DNA of 21,175 nt, taken from assembly GCA_038751365.1 (NCBI GenBank), contig JBCDGH010000022.1, forward strand, positions 1 to 21,175, read 5' to 3'. The notes under the pieces were generated by a model. It made no database searches, had not been told where the DNA came from, and was given only the letters and a program-made list of their open reading frames with translations. Origin of the DNA: JBCDGH01 sp038751365 (GTDB lineage Bacteria; Patescibacteriota; JACMRA01). This document shows, in pieces, positions 6,549-13,318 of the stretch (its first letter is position 1; each line of letters begins with the position of its first letter). A program made the position numbers and the translations under genes.

Positions 6549-6808
6549 CTATCGTATCGTATCTTTCTGAAAAAATTCTTTCTCTTTAGATGGGTTTTTT
6601 TCGTTAAATAATGAATTATCATCTGACTTGGAATTTAGTTTTGAGTACTTATCAATTATTTTCTGAGCTTGGGTTTTGGTTGAGCTGCTTTTTTTACCGG
6701 AACAATTTTATATAATTCTCCGTAATAGTCTAAAAACAACTCTTCTTCAGAAGTAGAATGTAGAAGTTGCTTCAGATTTTTTCTTAGATCCAAAGTTTTT
6801 ACAATCAT
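6549..6808 (-). pseudogene. Phd/YefM-like antitoxin gene interrupted by a frameshift
   Basis: From the ATG at 6808 the minus strand encodes MIVKTLDLRKNLKQLL, then EELFLDYYGELYKIVPVKK. This matches the short Phd/YefM layout: an N-terminal strand, an S/D-LR-x-NL helix, and a strand ending in V-P-V. In frame it stops at 6656 after 50 residues. A shift of -1 at the A7 run (6695-6689) gives instead a hydrophilic 46-residue tail ending at TAG 6549-6551, for a total of 86 residues, normal for such antitoxins. The zero-frame codons (GTA AAA AAA) make an A-AAA-AAA slippery heptamer. So it is either a decayed gene, an assembly indel, or programmed slippage. Family assignment is by pattern only. Confidence 0.45.
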
Positions 6809-6958
6809 TATAAATATGTGTAGTAGGTTTATTGTTTAAATTTAATACTAAATGTTTAATATTGTAAAAAAATAAAGTTAAGGTGCCTAGCAAAACGAAG
6901 CTGTTGCTAAAACTTAAAATGTCTTATAAACTAATTCGATTTTTCTAAACAAACATAA

Positions 6959-8833
6959 TTGCCTGTGTCTACAATTACTAAATACTATATATTTCTTAGC
7001 CTCATTCTAGGTCTTCTATTTAGCTCAAGTATTTTTAGTAATATTCACGTAAAAGCAGTAAGTTATAATATCTACTATGTAGATCAAAGCATTGGTGATG
7101 ACCAAAACACTGGTACTCAACAAAGCTCACCTTTAGCAACTATTTCGGCTGCTACTAATCTAGCCCAGTCTGGTGATAAAATTTTAGTTAAAGCGGGTAC
7201 ATATGATGAGGAGTTTGGGGTGTATTTTACTAATAGTGGGACAGCTCAAGCCAGAATATATCTAGAAAACTTTGGAGAAGATAGACCAAAGATAACTTCT
7301 GATGCTTTTTGTACTATTTGTTTAGACAATCGAAGTTTTATTACTATTTCTGGTTTTGATATTACTAATGTAGCTGAGGTGGGTGATGCTAAAGATGGTG
7401 ATGGCAATGGGATATTAATGAAAAACGAGACTCATAATATTGAAGTGTCAAATAACGTTGTGCATGGATCTGGAGGTGCTGGCATTGGCGGTGTGAGAAC
7501 CGATAGTATATCAATCATAGGAAATAGGGTGTATGGAAATGCTAAAACCACTATTTATGGTAGTAGTGGAATTTCTTTGTACCAAAGTTATAATAAAAAT
7601 TCTAGATCAACTACACAGTATGATAATATTATTCTTAACAACGTAGTATTTGAGAACGAAAACCTTCGACCATTTACTGCAGCTGGAGGTGATACTATTA
7701 CTGACGGTAATGGGATAATTATAGATGACTCGAAAAATACACAAGAATATAGTGGTACCCCTGATTGGAATGTAGCTTATACGGGTAGGACTTTAGTGGC
7801 TAACAACTTGGTAGTTGATAACGGAGGTAGAGGAATTCACGTTTTTTTTAGCGACAACGTAGATATTATTAATAACACTCTAGAGCGAAACAGTCGCACT
7901 TCAGTGATTGAGGATGGTGATTTGACAGTATTTGAGAGTAATAATGTTAATCTTATCAACAACTTAATTGATTCTCGTCAAGACAGAGTCTGTGGCAAGA
8001 TACTTAATAGTACATCAGTCAATTATGATTACAATCTATGCTATAGTCCTCTCCCGTCACCGTTTATTTCTGAGAACTCTCTAGAAATTGATCCTGAATT
8101 TAACTCACTAAAAGCCCTGGTAAATGCTCTAGATTACAGACTGAATCCAACAAGTCCAGCTGTAGATTCTGGGCAGGATACTACTGTGCAATATTTATCG
8201 AGCTTGGGTACAGATATACTAGGTCTAGCACGAAAGCAAGGTGACGGAGTCGATATTGGAGCTTTTGAGACTTCTAGCGAAGTAGTTTGCCCTTCTGACA
8301 CATTGTTCATTGATGATCAGTGTCAAGTACCCAATCTCGGTAATATATCCACTTTTGATAATAAAATTACTATCGATCAGGGTCAGTTACTAACATCAAT
8401 TGCTTTATCTAATTCTAACCTACCGCAGAATTCTGTTGCTATACTTGAGTTAACGGATAACAATTCCTTTTCGGAAACTTATATAGGGGTAATTAATAAT
8501 AACCTATTTACACTTAACACTCCTTTAGATTTGACCAGCAATTATGACGGCGAATTGGATGCTAGGTTAAAATTGGAGAGTCTAGATACAGTCTTTACTA
8601 GCTTTAGCTTAGACGTGCAGGGTGTTATTACTGATTCTGCTAACCAGCTAGATGAGATTCCAACTGGAATAGTTGATGAAGAAAATGGCATAAGTTCAAA
8701 CCCAATTGGCACTATTCGCTCAGGAGGTCTAGATGAAAATAGCCTAAATATGTATTATTTAAGTTCTGCAGTGATATTAGGTTTACTAGCTATTGAGATA
8801 GGTTTTAAATTGTTTAAGAATAAGTCTAAATAG
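6959..8833 (+). CDS. Secreted right-handed beta-helix protein with a C-terminal membrane anchor
   Basis: This 624-residue protein starts with a signal peptide (hydrophobic 9-27; likely cleavage after VKA at 31-33). A PL9/DUF1565-like entry segment follows (YYVDQSIGDDQNTGT through ILVKAGTY, 39-82), then parallel beta-helix coils (about 95-340) with many N-N-x-V/L ladder turns. The segment SPAVDSG (399-405) to VDIGAFE (431-437) is the usual cap of such proteins. Next come a beta-sandwich-like domain (about 445-560), a linker, and a hydrophobic helix (about 598-617) followed by KNKSK. It should be displayed on the cell surface. The fold serves carbohydrate lyases and adhesins; no catalytic residues could be assigned. 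The TTG at 6959 is the best start because it keeps the full signal peptide; GTG 6965 is an alternative. Confidence 0.85.
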   Translation: MPVSTITKYYIFLSLILGLLFSSSIFSNIHVKAVSYNIYYVDQSIGDDQNTGTQQSSPLATISAATNLAQSGDKILVKAGTYDEEFGVYFTNSGTAQARIYLENFGEDRPKITSDAFCTICLDNRSFITISGFDITNVAEVGDAKDGDGNGILMKNETHNIEVSNNVVHGSGGAGIGGVRTDSISIIGNRVYGNAKTTIYGSSGISLYQSYNKNSRSTTQYDNIILNNVVFENENLRPFTAAGGDTITDGNGIIIDDSKNTQEYSGTPDWNVAYTGRTLVANNLVVDNGGRGIHVFFSDNVDIINNTLERNSRTSVIEDGDLTVFESNNVNLINNLIDSRQDRVCGKILNSTSVNYDYNLCYSPLPSPFISENSLEIDPEFNSLKALVNALDYRLNPTSPAVDSGQDTTVQYLSSLGTDILGLARKQGDGVDIGAFETSSEVVCPSDTLFIDDQCQVPNLGNISTFDNKITIDQGQLLTSIALSNSNLPQNSVAILELTDNNSFSETYIGVINNNLFTLNTPLDLTSNYDGELDARLKLESLDTVFTSFSLDVQGVITDSANQLDEIPTGIVDEENGISSNPIGTIRSGGLDENSLNMYYLSSAVILGLLAIEIGFKLFKNKSK

Positions 8834-8955
8834 TAGTGCACATTAAGGTTTACTTGTTTTGAGGAGAATTTTGCTTAGATAATAATATTTTACCAGTTTA
8901 CACTCCTAATTTTCACTACTAATGTTTCTAATAAATGAATAAATAACATTAATTT
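8834..8955. other. Convergent intergenic gap
   Basis: These 122 bases separate two convergent stop codons. They are A+T-rich, and I see no convincing hairpin with a T-tract on either strand. Confidence 0.4.
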
Positions 8956-9327
8956 TTATCTGTGCTGATCAATTAAGATTTGGTTTCCATCCGGATCTGT
9001 TAATGTAAAGCTACCGGGTCCTGTCGTTTTTTCATCTAATTCATCATTAATATTAACCCCATTGTCTTTTAAAGACTTTTGAATTTCTCTAATATCATCA
9101 AATTTTTCGATATTATTACCATTCTGATCCCAGCCTGGATTGAAAGTAATGATATTTGATTCAAGCATATTCTCAAACAAACCAATCACTGTCTTTCCAT
9201 TTTTGAGAATTAAGTACTTTTCATTCAGACTACCTGCAAATTTTTGGAAACCAAGCTTTTGATAAAAACTCATTGAATCCGAAATATTTTTCACGTTTAA
9301 ACTAATTGAGAAAGCTCCTAAATACAT
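8956..9327 (-). CDS. VOC superfamily (glyoxalase/bleomycin-resistance-like) protein
   Basis: This 123-residue protein has the single-module vicinal-oxygen-chelate layout of two beta-alpha-beta-beta-beta repeats. It begins FSISLNVKNISDSMSFYQKLGF and ends with FTLTDPDGNQILIDQH, both typical of the family. The substrate cannot be read from the sequence; relatives act in methylglyoxal removal, antibiotic binding or extradiol cleavage. The start is set at the ATG at 9327, because the 33 residues that could be added upstream form a hydrophobic stretch foreign to the family. It stands alone on the minus strand, converging with the beta-helix gene and diverging from the orphan pair. Confidence 0.87.
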   Translation of the reverse strand: MYLGAFSISLNVKNISDSMSFYQKLGFQKFAGSLNEKYLILKNGKTVIGLFENMLESNIITFNPGWDQNGNNIEKFDDIREIQKSLKDNGVNINDELDEKTTGPGSFTLTDPDGNQILIDQHR

Positions 9328-9569
9328 AGTAGAAATTAACTTAAATAAATTTACCAAAAAAGTAAACCACAAAATTGACAATTTATATGAGATTTCAACA
9401 AACGAGGTATTTTTAACCATTCCCAAAAACCTGGGTTAGTGAGAACAAGAATAATACAATTTTACCTACCCTCTTAACTCAATAGTTATTTAACAGCAAA
9501 ATTATCACTTCTCGTTATACAATTCAAATTACATTAATCAAGATAAAATAAGCCTGCTTTGAGAAATAT

Positions 9570-10091
9570 ATGCCAAAGAGTAAAGCTGTAGATGCCAAAC
9601 CATCAGTAAATATTATTTCCAAAGAAGAGTATATCAAAGAGACTGGGCAAAAGAGTTTTACATCAGGATCTCTCAGTAAACCTAAGGGAGAAATATTAGC
9701 ATCATTGTCAGGTTTTCCAGAGATAGATACCGAACTGATGTGGTCTAACATTCTAGATTTAATTAGAAGAGAGTATAAAACTCTAATCGGGAAGCAAAAT
9801 GCCTCAAAAAGTCAGGTAATGGTTAAACAAAAATATATTAATTCTTTTCAGGATGTAATCACCTCACTATTCATGGTAGAAAGGATTGATACTGAGAATA
9901 ATGTTGCCTGGATAAGAGATATTTTCAACCCTACCAGATTATATCCTGTTCTGGATATAGCTTTAACTCAAAAAGAGCATGCTAACTGCCTTGTCTTTCA
10001 CAAAGAGCTTTTACCCATACTACAAAACGAAAAGGGACTCAAGCGTTTATATTCACTCGGGATCTTCAACAATGTACAACTTTCACCCTGA
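9570..10091 (+). CDS. Orphan soluble protein, first of an overlapping pair
   Basis: I do not recognise this 173-residue protein. The first 45 residues are polar, Lys/Ser-rich and probably disordered (MPKSKAVDAKPSVN). The rest looks folded and alpha-helical, with WSNILDLIRREYKTLIGKQ and then SQVMVKQKYINSFQDVITSLF. There is no signal peptide or membrane segment. A weak GAG-containing stretch lies before the ATG. Its last 20 bases overlap the start of the next gene in another frame, so the two are likely translationally coupled. Small overlapping orphan genes next to a ribbon-helix-helix regulator and pseudogenes suggest an accessory or mobile origin, but this is inference. Confidence 0.65.
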   Translation: MPKSKAVDAKPSVNIISKEEYIKETGQKSFTSGSLSKPKGEILASLSGFPEIDTELMWSNILDLIRREYKTLIGKQNASKSQVMVKQKYINSFQDVITSLFMVERIDTENNVAWIRDIFNPTRLYPVLDIALTQKEHANCLVFHKELLPILQNEKGLKRLYSLGIFNNVQLSP

Positions 10092-10353
10092 CAGAGAAGA
10101 AATCCTCAAAGAATTCCAAAAACTGGAAGATAACGGAAGTATTCAGGATTGCTTTGCAATAGTCAGAAAAGAGTTTTTCAAAGAGTACACATATCTTAAG
10201 AATAACCATTGGAATAATGTAAGCTCAGAAATTATGCACTTAGGATTTAAGAGAGATATCAATGTGTTAGAGAAATATTACCTTACTTTTAAAAGCCGAT
10301 CTTTTGAAGCTGGCTCCATAGGTAAATATACTAAAAGAAGTAAGTGGAGATAA
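10072..10353 (+). CDS. Orphan small protein, second of an overlapping pair
   Basis: This 93-residue protein starts at the ATG at 10072, inside the last 20 bases of the previous gene. A longer frame reaching back to 9979 would overlap that gene by over 100 bases and is less likely. It reads as an alpha-helical protein: REEILKEFQKLEDNGS, QDCFAIVRKEFFKEY, then a basic C terminus (GKYTKRSKWR). No family is recognised. Translational coupling to the upstream gene suggests that the two products act together. It converges with the regulator gene, with 40 bases between stops. Confidence 0.6.
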   Translation: MYNFHPDREEILKEFQKLEDNGSIQDCFAIVRKEFFKEYTYLKNNHWNNVSSEIMHLGFKRDINVLEKYYLTFKSRSFEAGSIGKYTKRSKWR

Positions 10354-10393
10354 TATTAGTGTCTCAAAGTCTGAGGCTCTGCCTTTTGGTATA

Positions 10394-10609
10394 TCAATTT
10401 CCTGAATCCTTCTTCTCACCCTCAACCTTAAAATCATCTGTACATTGCTGCAATAAGGCTTCAACAATAGCCGATTGAGACTTTTGGTTAATTCGTTTAA
10501 GAACGCCTAGCTTATCTCTCATTTGTGGAGAAATGGCAAAACTAACTTTAACTTTTTTTACACTTTTTCTAGGTCTTCCTCTACCTGCTTTTATTGGAGT
10601 GTTTGGCAT
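10394..10609 (-). CDS. Ribbon-helix-helix regulator with an AT-hook-like N terminus
   Basis: This 71-residue protein is probably a small DNA-binding regulator. Residues 9-15 (GRGRPRK) match the AT-hook core, which binds the minor groove of A+T-rich DNA. Residues about 19-61 fit the CopG/Arc ribbon-helix-helix pattern: a strand with alternating residues (KVKVSFAI), helix A (SPQMRDKLGVLKRI) and helix B (SQSAIVEALLQQC). Such proteins dimerise and insert the paired strand into the major groove. Repeats just upstream (10612-10632 and 10680-10693) are candidate self-regulatory sites. No toxin gene is adjacent on the same strand; the next minus-strand item upstream is a NUDIX pseudogene. Confidence 0.8.
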   Translation of the reverse strand: MPNTPIKAGRGRPRKSVKKVKVSFAISPQMRDKLGVLKRINQKSQSAIVEALLQQCTDDFKVEGEKKDSGN

Positions 10610-10611
10610 TC

Positions 10612-10632
10612 TGATTGATTTAAATGATTGAT
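10612..10632. repeat. TGATTGAT direct repeat before the regulator gene
   Basis: Two exact copies of TGATTGAT (10612-10619 and 10625-10632) flank TTTAA, directly upstream of the regulator start at 10609. Starts 13 bases apart put the copies roughly a helical turn from each other, a layout suited to two ribbon-helix-helix dimers. Confidence 0.4.
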
Positions 10633-10679
10633 AGGTTTTTAGTTTTGATGGTAGTTTTCTGTTTTAGGTGTTGTTAAGT

Positions 10680-10693
10680 CTAAACAAGTTTAG
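10680..10693. repeat. Inverted repeat, candidate operator
   Basis: CTAAAC-AA-GTTTAG is a perfect 6-base inverted repeat about 70 bases upstream of the regulator gene and 17 bases past the end of the NUDIX pseudogene. It could be an operator; it lacks a T-tract, so a terminator is less likely. Confidence 0.35.
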
Positions 10694-10709
10694 TTGGTAA
10701 GGTAAAGTT

Positions 10710-11074
10710 TTAAATTTTAAACCCCTTCCTGTACAAGACCATAAACACAGCTGTAGTTACTTGATGATTTTGTTTATCATTTATCATTTCAAGGTATTCA
10801 TGTAAAGGAATCAATACAACTTCTAATCCTTGTTCGTATTCTGTTAACTGTTGATCTTGTATTTTTTCAGCTTTATTACAGAAATATACATGATATTTAC
10901 CAGTATTACTTGTTTATCTTTATCTAGAGCAAATACTAAAGCTACATCTGAAGTCTTAAGGACATGAGAGACCCTATCTTCTTTTTGATAGTATTTATAA
11001 GTATCTTTGTATATCTTAAAATAACCAGTAGTAATTTGTTCTGATTTTTGTATGCTGTATTTTTCTTGAGACAT
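10710..11074 (-). pseudogene. NUDIX hydrolase (ADP-ribose pyrophosphatase type) with the catalytic box deleted
   Basis: From ATG 11074 the minus strand encodes MSQEKYSIQKSEQ, then FKIYKDTYKYYQKEDRV and DVALVFALDKDKQV. This is the N-terminal half of an ADP-ribose-type NUDIX protein, up to the strand before the catalytic box. The frame then runs to a stop at about 10844. In another frame from about 10905 down to TAA 10710-10712 comes the C-terminal half: NTGKYHVYFCNKAEK, LEVVLIPLHEYLEM and TTAVFMVLY. The segment that should lie between, including the Nudix box G-x5-E-x7-REUxEExGU, is absent. So an internal deletion of very roughly 150-200 bases plus a frame change has destroyed the gene. It starts 16 bases after the VKOR stop, so it was probably the second gene of that operon. 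Confidence 0.75.
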
Positions 11075-11090
11075 ATCAACACAACTTGAT

Positions 11091-11687
11091 TTACAAATAA
11101 GTTGAAATAAAGAAAGGAGCGTAGGCAAAAGCTATTACGGCTAAAAACCAGAAAATCACAAAGGCTACATTCCATTGAGCATCGATTTTCTTTTTGATAA
11201 ATTCATAGTTTCTTACAGAAAGTTCAAAATTGTTCTCATAAAGATGCAAAGTTAAAAAGGCAAAAAACATGGCGGTCGCACTTGTAGTAGATATAAGGCA
11301 CCAAGGGCAGAATACGCCAATTACATAGGCACTTAAATATAACCAATAGTACGATATTAGAAATCCTGAAAAGGTTAATATAATCGTGAACCAAGTCAAG
11401 AACCTATTAGTTTTACGGCTTTGAAATAAAAATAAGCCGGTCACAAATGCCATAGCCCAGCCAGCAATACCAATGAAAGAATTAGGAAAGCCAAATAGCT
11501 CAGCATGTTCTGTTTTCATCACAGTTCCACAATCAAAGACGACGTTGACACTACAGCTAGTTACGTAGGAAGCGTCTTTGACCAAGGATAATTTCTCTAC
11601 AGAAAGTGTAAAGGCTGCAAGAAAGCCTGTAATTGCAAAAATACAAATTATGACAACAAGATAATTTTTTTTGATAAAATTAAGCAT
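11091..11687 (-). CDS. Vitamin K epoxide reductase (VKOR) family membrane protein
   Basis: Bacterial VKOR reoxidises a DsbA-like partner and passes the electrons to quinone, driving disulfide formation outside the membrane. The 198-residue protein has about five hydrophobic helices. Four Cys have the family arrangement: loop Cys45 and Cys53 (SCSVNVVFDCGTV), and the active-site pair Cys127-Pro-Trp-Cys130 in GVFCPWCL. The conserved loop GFPNSFIG (66-73) is also present. There is no fused thioredoxin domain and no DsbA gene nearby, so the partner must be elsewhere. The ATG at 11687 is chosen over a TTG at 11756, because a strong promoter (11728-11756) covers that region. Confidence 0.92.
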   Translation of the reverse strand: MLNFIKKNYLVVIICIFAITGFLAAFTLSVEKLSLVKDASYVTSCSVNVVFDCGTVMKTEHAELFGFPNSFIGIAGWAMAFVTGLFLFQSRKTNRFLTWFTIILTFSGFLISYYWLYLSAYVIGVFCPWCLISTTSATAMFFAFLTLHLYENNFELSVRNYEFIKKKIDAQWNVAFVIFWFLAVIAFAYAPFFISTYL

Positions 11688-11727
11688 ATCTAATATAGTT
11701 AAATATTTGAATTTACAAATTTGATCT

Positions 11728-11756
11728 AGTATAGAATAAAAAGTATAACTTGACAA
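11728..11756 (-). promoter_or_regulatory. Promoter of the VKOR operon
   Basis: Minus-strand TTGTCA (11756-11751) and TATACT (11733-11728) are separated by exactly 17 bases. Transcription would start near 11721, leaving a leader of about 34 nt. The plus strand over the same -35 reads TTGACA (11750-11755), so a plus-strand promoter may share this site, though its -10 is weak. The same TTGTCA-17-TATACT pair recurs at 17871-17899. Confidence 0.7.
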
Positions 11757-11780
11757 CTATTTAACCTTCAGATGAGTTTG

Positions 11781-11868
11781 TAGCAGTCAGGGAGTTTATC
11801 TGATAGGAGCAGGCCGCTCCAACATGCTCTTATCCCAGTAAAACGGATTGTTTAGGCCGGGTTTTTTT
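11781..11868 (+). ncRNA. Structured intergenic segment, possible small RNA
   Basis: Between the VKOR promoter and the metallochaperone stop there is no gene, but the DNA can fold. GATAGGAGC pairs with GCTCTTATC along nine pairs with a 15-base loop, and GGAGC-AGGCC-GCTCC is a competing hairpin inside it. A weaker stem (AAAA-CGG with CCG-GG-TTTT) ends in seven T at about 11862-11868, as a plus-strand terminator would. Start and strand are uncertain. No RNA family was recognised. Confidence 0.35.
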
Positions 11869-11934
11869 GTTGCTAATAAAAAATAGGAAATTCAGCAAAG
11901 TCCTAGAGTTAATAAGTTAGAAATTAAATGACTC

Positions 11935-13131
11935 CTAACTATCAGGATTGATCTGCCACTTGGGAAAGGGATCGGTGAAGTCTCGCCAATTCAAAATACC
12001 TTTTTCTAATTCTACTTGAGTCAGTAAACAACTCTTAATATCGGCTAATATTTTGTCTTTATTCATATTGGTACCAATGAATACAAACTCTTGTTTGCGA
12101 TCACCATATTCACCCTCAAAGTGTGATTCGATCAAGTCTATTTGCTGCTGATCTGAAGGCCAATATTCTACTGGGGCTGCAGCCCACCATATTCCACTAG
12201 GCTGGATTACGATTGAGACCCCAGCTAACGACCAAGTCCCTACAAATTCTGGCTGACTAGCTATCCAGAAAAAACCTTTAGCCCTAATAAGCCCTGAATT
12301 CTTTTGATGTAAAAATTTGTATAATCGCTGTGGGTGGAAGGGTAGGCGAGATCTAAAAGTAAAGCTATTAACTCCATACTCTGTAGTTTCTGGTAAATGC
12401 TCACCCCTGATTTCTTTTAGCCATCCTGGCGCCTTTGCTGCCTGTTCAAAATCAAATAACTTAGTGTCAATGATTTTATCAAGTTCTATCTTGCCGTTTC
12501 TGGTATCGTAGATTTGGGCTTCTGGGTTAAGTTTTTTTAACAGGTTTTTCAGATTGTCTAAGTCTTTTTTGGATATTAAATCCGCCTTAGAAATCAAAAT
12601 GACATTACTAAATTCAATCTGATCAATCATCAAATCTGCCAAAGTGCGATCATCTTCTTCACCTAGCTCTACTTGCTTATCTTTGAGAGTCATTCCTGCA
12701 TTATAGTCTTTTAAGAAATTAAGACCATCAACCACTGTTACCATAGTATCTAAAGTAGCAAAGTCTGAAAGACCCTCTCCAAGTTCGTCAGTAAATGTAA
12801 AAGTCTCAGCTACTGGTAAAGGCTCAGATATACCTGTAGATTCAATAACCAGATAATCAAACTTTTTTTCCTTAGCCAACTTCTTTACTTCCATCAATAA
12901 ATCTTCTCTAAGTGTACAACAAATGCAGCCATTGCTCATCTCTACCAACTTTTCTTCACTGCGGTTAAACCCTCCTTGTTTTACTAGCTCAGCATCAATG
13001 TTAATTTCGCTCATATCGTTGACAATCACTGCGATCTTTTTTCCTTCGCGATTATTTAGAATGTGATTCAGGACAGTAGTTTTACCTGCGCCCAAAAATC
13101 CTGATAATACGCTAACTGGTAGTTTGGACAT
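11935..13131 (-). CDS. COG0523 (CobW/ZigA/YciC-type) metallochaperone GTPase
   Basis: This 398-residue G3E GTPase is of the type that delivers metal, often zinc, to client enzymes. Walker A is GFLGAGKTT (11-19). The metal-binding CxCC motif is Cys69-Ile-Cys71-Cys72, and the Walker B region is IESTG (96-100) with SEP after it. SKAD occupies the place of the guanine-specific NKxD. The CobW C-terminal domain runs from about 258 (NSFTFRSRLPFHPQRLYKFL) to 365. Length and C-terminal layout fit the zinc-starvation YciC/ZigA group better than cobalamin CobW, and no cobalamin genes are nearby. A palindrome over its -10 region (13135-13149) suggests repressor control. Metal specificity is not visible in the sequence. 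Confidence 0.92.
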   Translation of the reverse strand: MSKLPVSVLSGFLGAGKTTVLNHILNNREGKKIAVIVNDMSEINIDAELVKQGGFNRSEEKLVEMSNGCICCTLREDLLMEVKKLAKEKKFDYLVIESTGISEPLPVAETFTFTDELGEGLSDFATLDTMVTVVDGLNFLKDYNAGMTLKDKQVELGEEDDRTLADLMIDQIEFSNVILISKADLISKKDLDNLKNLLKKLNPEAQIYDTRNGKIELDKIIDTKLFDFEQAAKAPGWLKEIRGEHLPETTEYGVNSFTFRSRLPFHPQRLYKFLHQKNSGLIRAKGFFWIASQPEFVGTWSLAGVSIVIQPSGIWWAAAPVEYWPSDQQQIDLIESHFEGEYGDRKQEFVFIGTNMNKDKILADIKSCLLTQVELEKGILNWRDFTDPFPKWQINPDS

Positions 13132-13134
13132 AAT

Positions 13135-13169
13135 GTACTAATTCAGTACTACATAATTGCGTTTGTCAA
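13135..13169 (-). promoter_or_regulatory. Promoter and candidate operator of the metallochaperone gene
   Basis: The minus strand has TTGACA (13169-13164) and, after 17 bases, a weak -10 CTGAAT (13146-13141). The -10 sits inside GTACT-AATTC-AGTAC (13135-13149), a 5-base inverted repeat that starts 4 bases before the ATG. A repressor bound there would block RNA polymerase. It does not resemble a textbook Zur box. Confidence 0.45.
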
Positions 13170-13211
13170 ACATTAAGGTTGACAATAATCCTCTTTACTA
13201 ATTGATTGCTC

Positions 13212-13279
13212 ATTTACAGGGTAAAATAGTATATTAGCTTAATCATCCCCTGTGGCAGTTATTTACAAACTGCCTTTTT
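13212..13279 (+). ncRNA. Candidate short RNA ending in an intrinsic terminator
   Basis: Between the divergent metallochaperone and LOG genes the plus strand can form a long-range stem, ACAGGG (13215-13220) with CCCTGT, followed at once by the terminator hairpin at 13254-13279. The LOG promoter lies beyond that terminator, so the terminator must end a separate plus-strand transcript. Promoter choices are TTGACA 13179-13184 (poor -10) or TTGCTC 13206-13211 with TATATT 13230-13235 at 18 bases, so the 5-prime end is uncertain. Confidence 0.4.
13254..13279 (+). terminator. Intrinsic terminator upstream of the LOG gene
   Basis: GGCAGTT and AACTGCC form a 7-bp perfect stem with a loop of about 7 bases, followed by six T. 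The T-tract is on the plus strand only, and no plus-strand gene lies before it for almost 3 kb. Confidence 0.75.
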
Positions 13280-13281
13280 TC

Positions 13282-13310
13282 TTGATCAAACTATGATTTG
13301 TGACTATAAT
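13282..13310 (+). promoter_or_regulatory. Promoter of the LOG-family gene, near-leaderless
   Basis: TTGATC (13282-13287) and a perfect TATAAT (13305-13310) are separated by 17 bases. The start of transcription should fall near 13317, 0-3 bases before the ATG at 13319, so the mRNA would be leaderless or nearly so. Confidence 0.7.
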
Positions 13311-13318
13311 TACAAAGT

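Larger units (their letters stand above)
6383..6958. other. 576-base region without an intact gene; decayed minus-strand remnants
   Basis: No full-length gene is seen between the RecG core and the beta-helix gene. On the minus strand it holds an antitoxin-like gene with a frameshift (6549-6808) and, downstream of it, a 47-codon open frame without an early start (6395-6535). The rest, 6809-6958, is very A+T-rich, with no recognisable feature beyond possible promoter sequence for the flanking genes. Confidence 0.6.

Noticed and set aside
9328..9426. Longer start for the VOC protein, adding a hydrophobic 33-residue N terminus.
   Set aside because: Family members begin at the first beta strand; the extra segment is foreign to the fold and the ATG at 9327 is well placed.
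9524..9751. A 75-codon minus-strand frame over the start of the orphan gene at 9570.
   Set aside because: It lies antisense to a longer, more protein-like frame and has no promoter or recognisable content.
9979..10071. N-terminal extension of the second orphan gene back to 9979.
   Set aside because: It would overlap the preceding gene by over 100 bases; the ATG at 10072 gives a normal short coupling overlap.
11688..11756. Longer VKOR start at a TTG at 11756.
   Set aside because: A TTGTCA-17-TATACT promoter occupies 11728-11756, so the translated region must start downstream of it.
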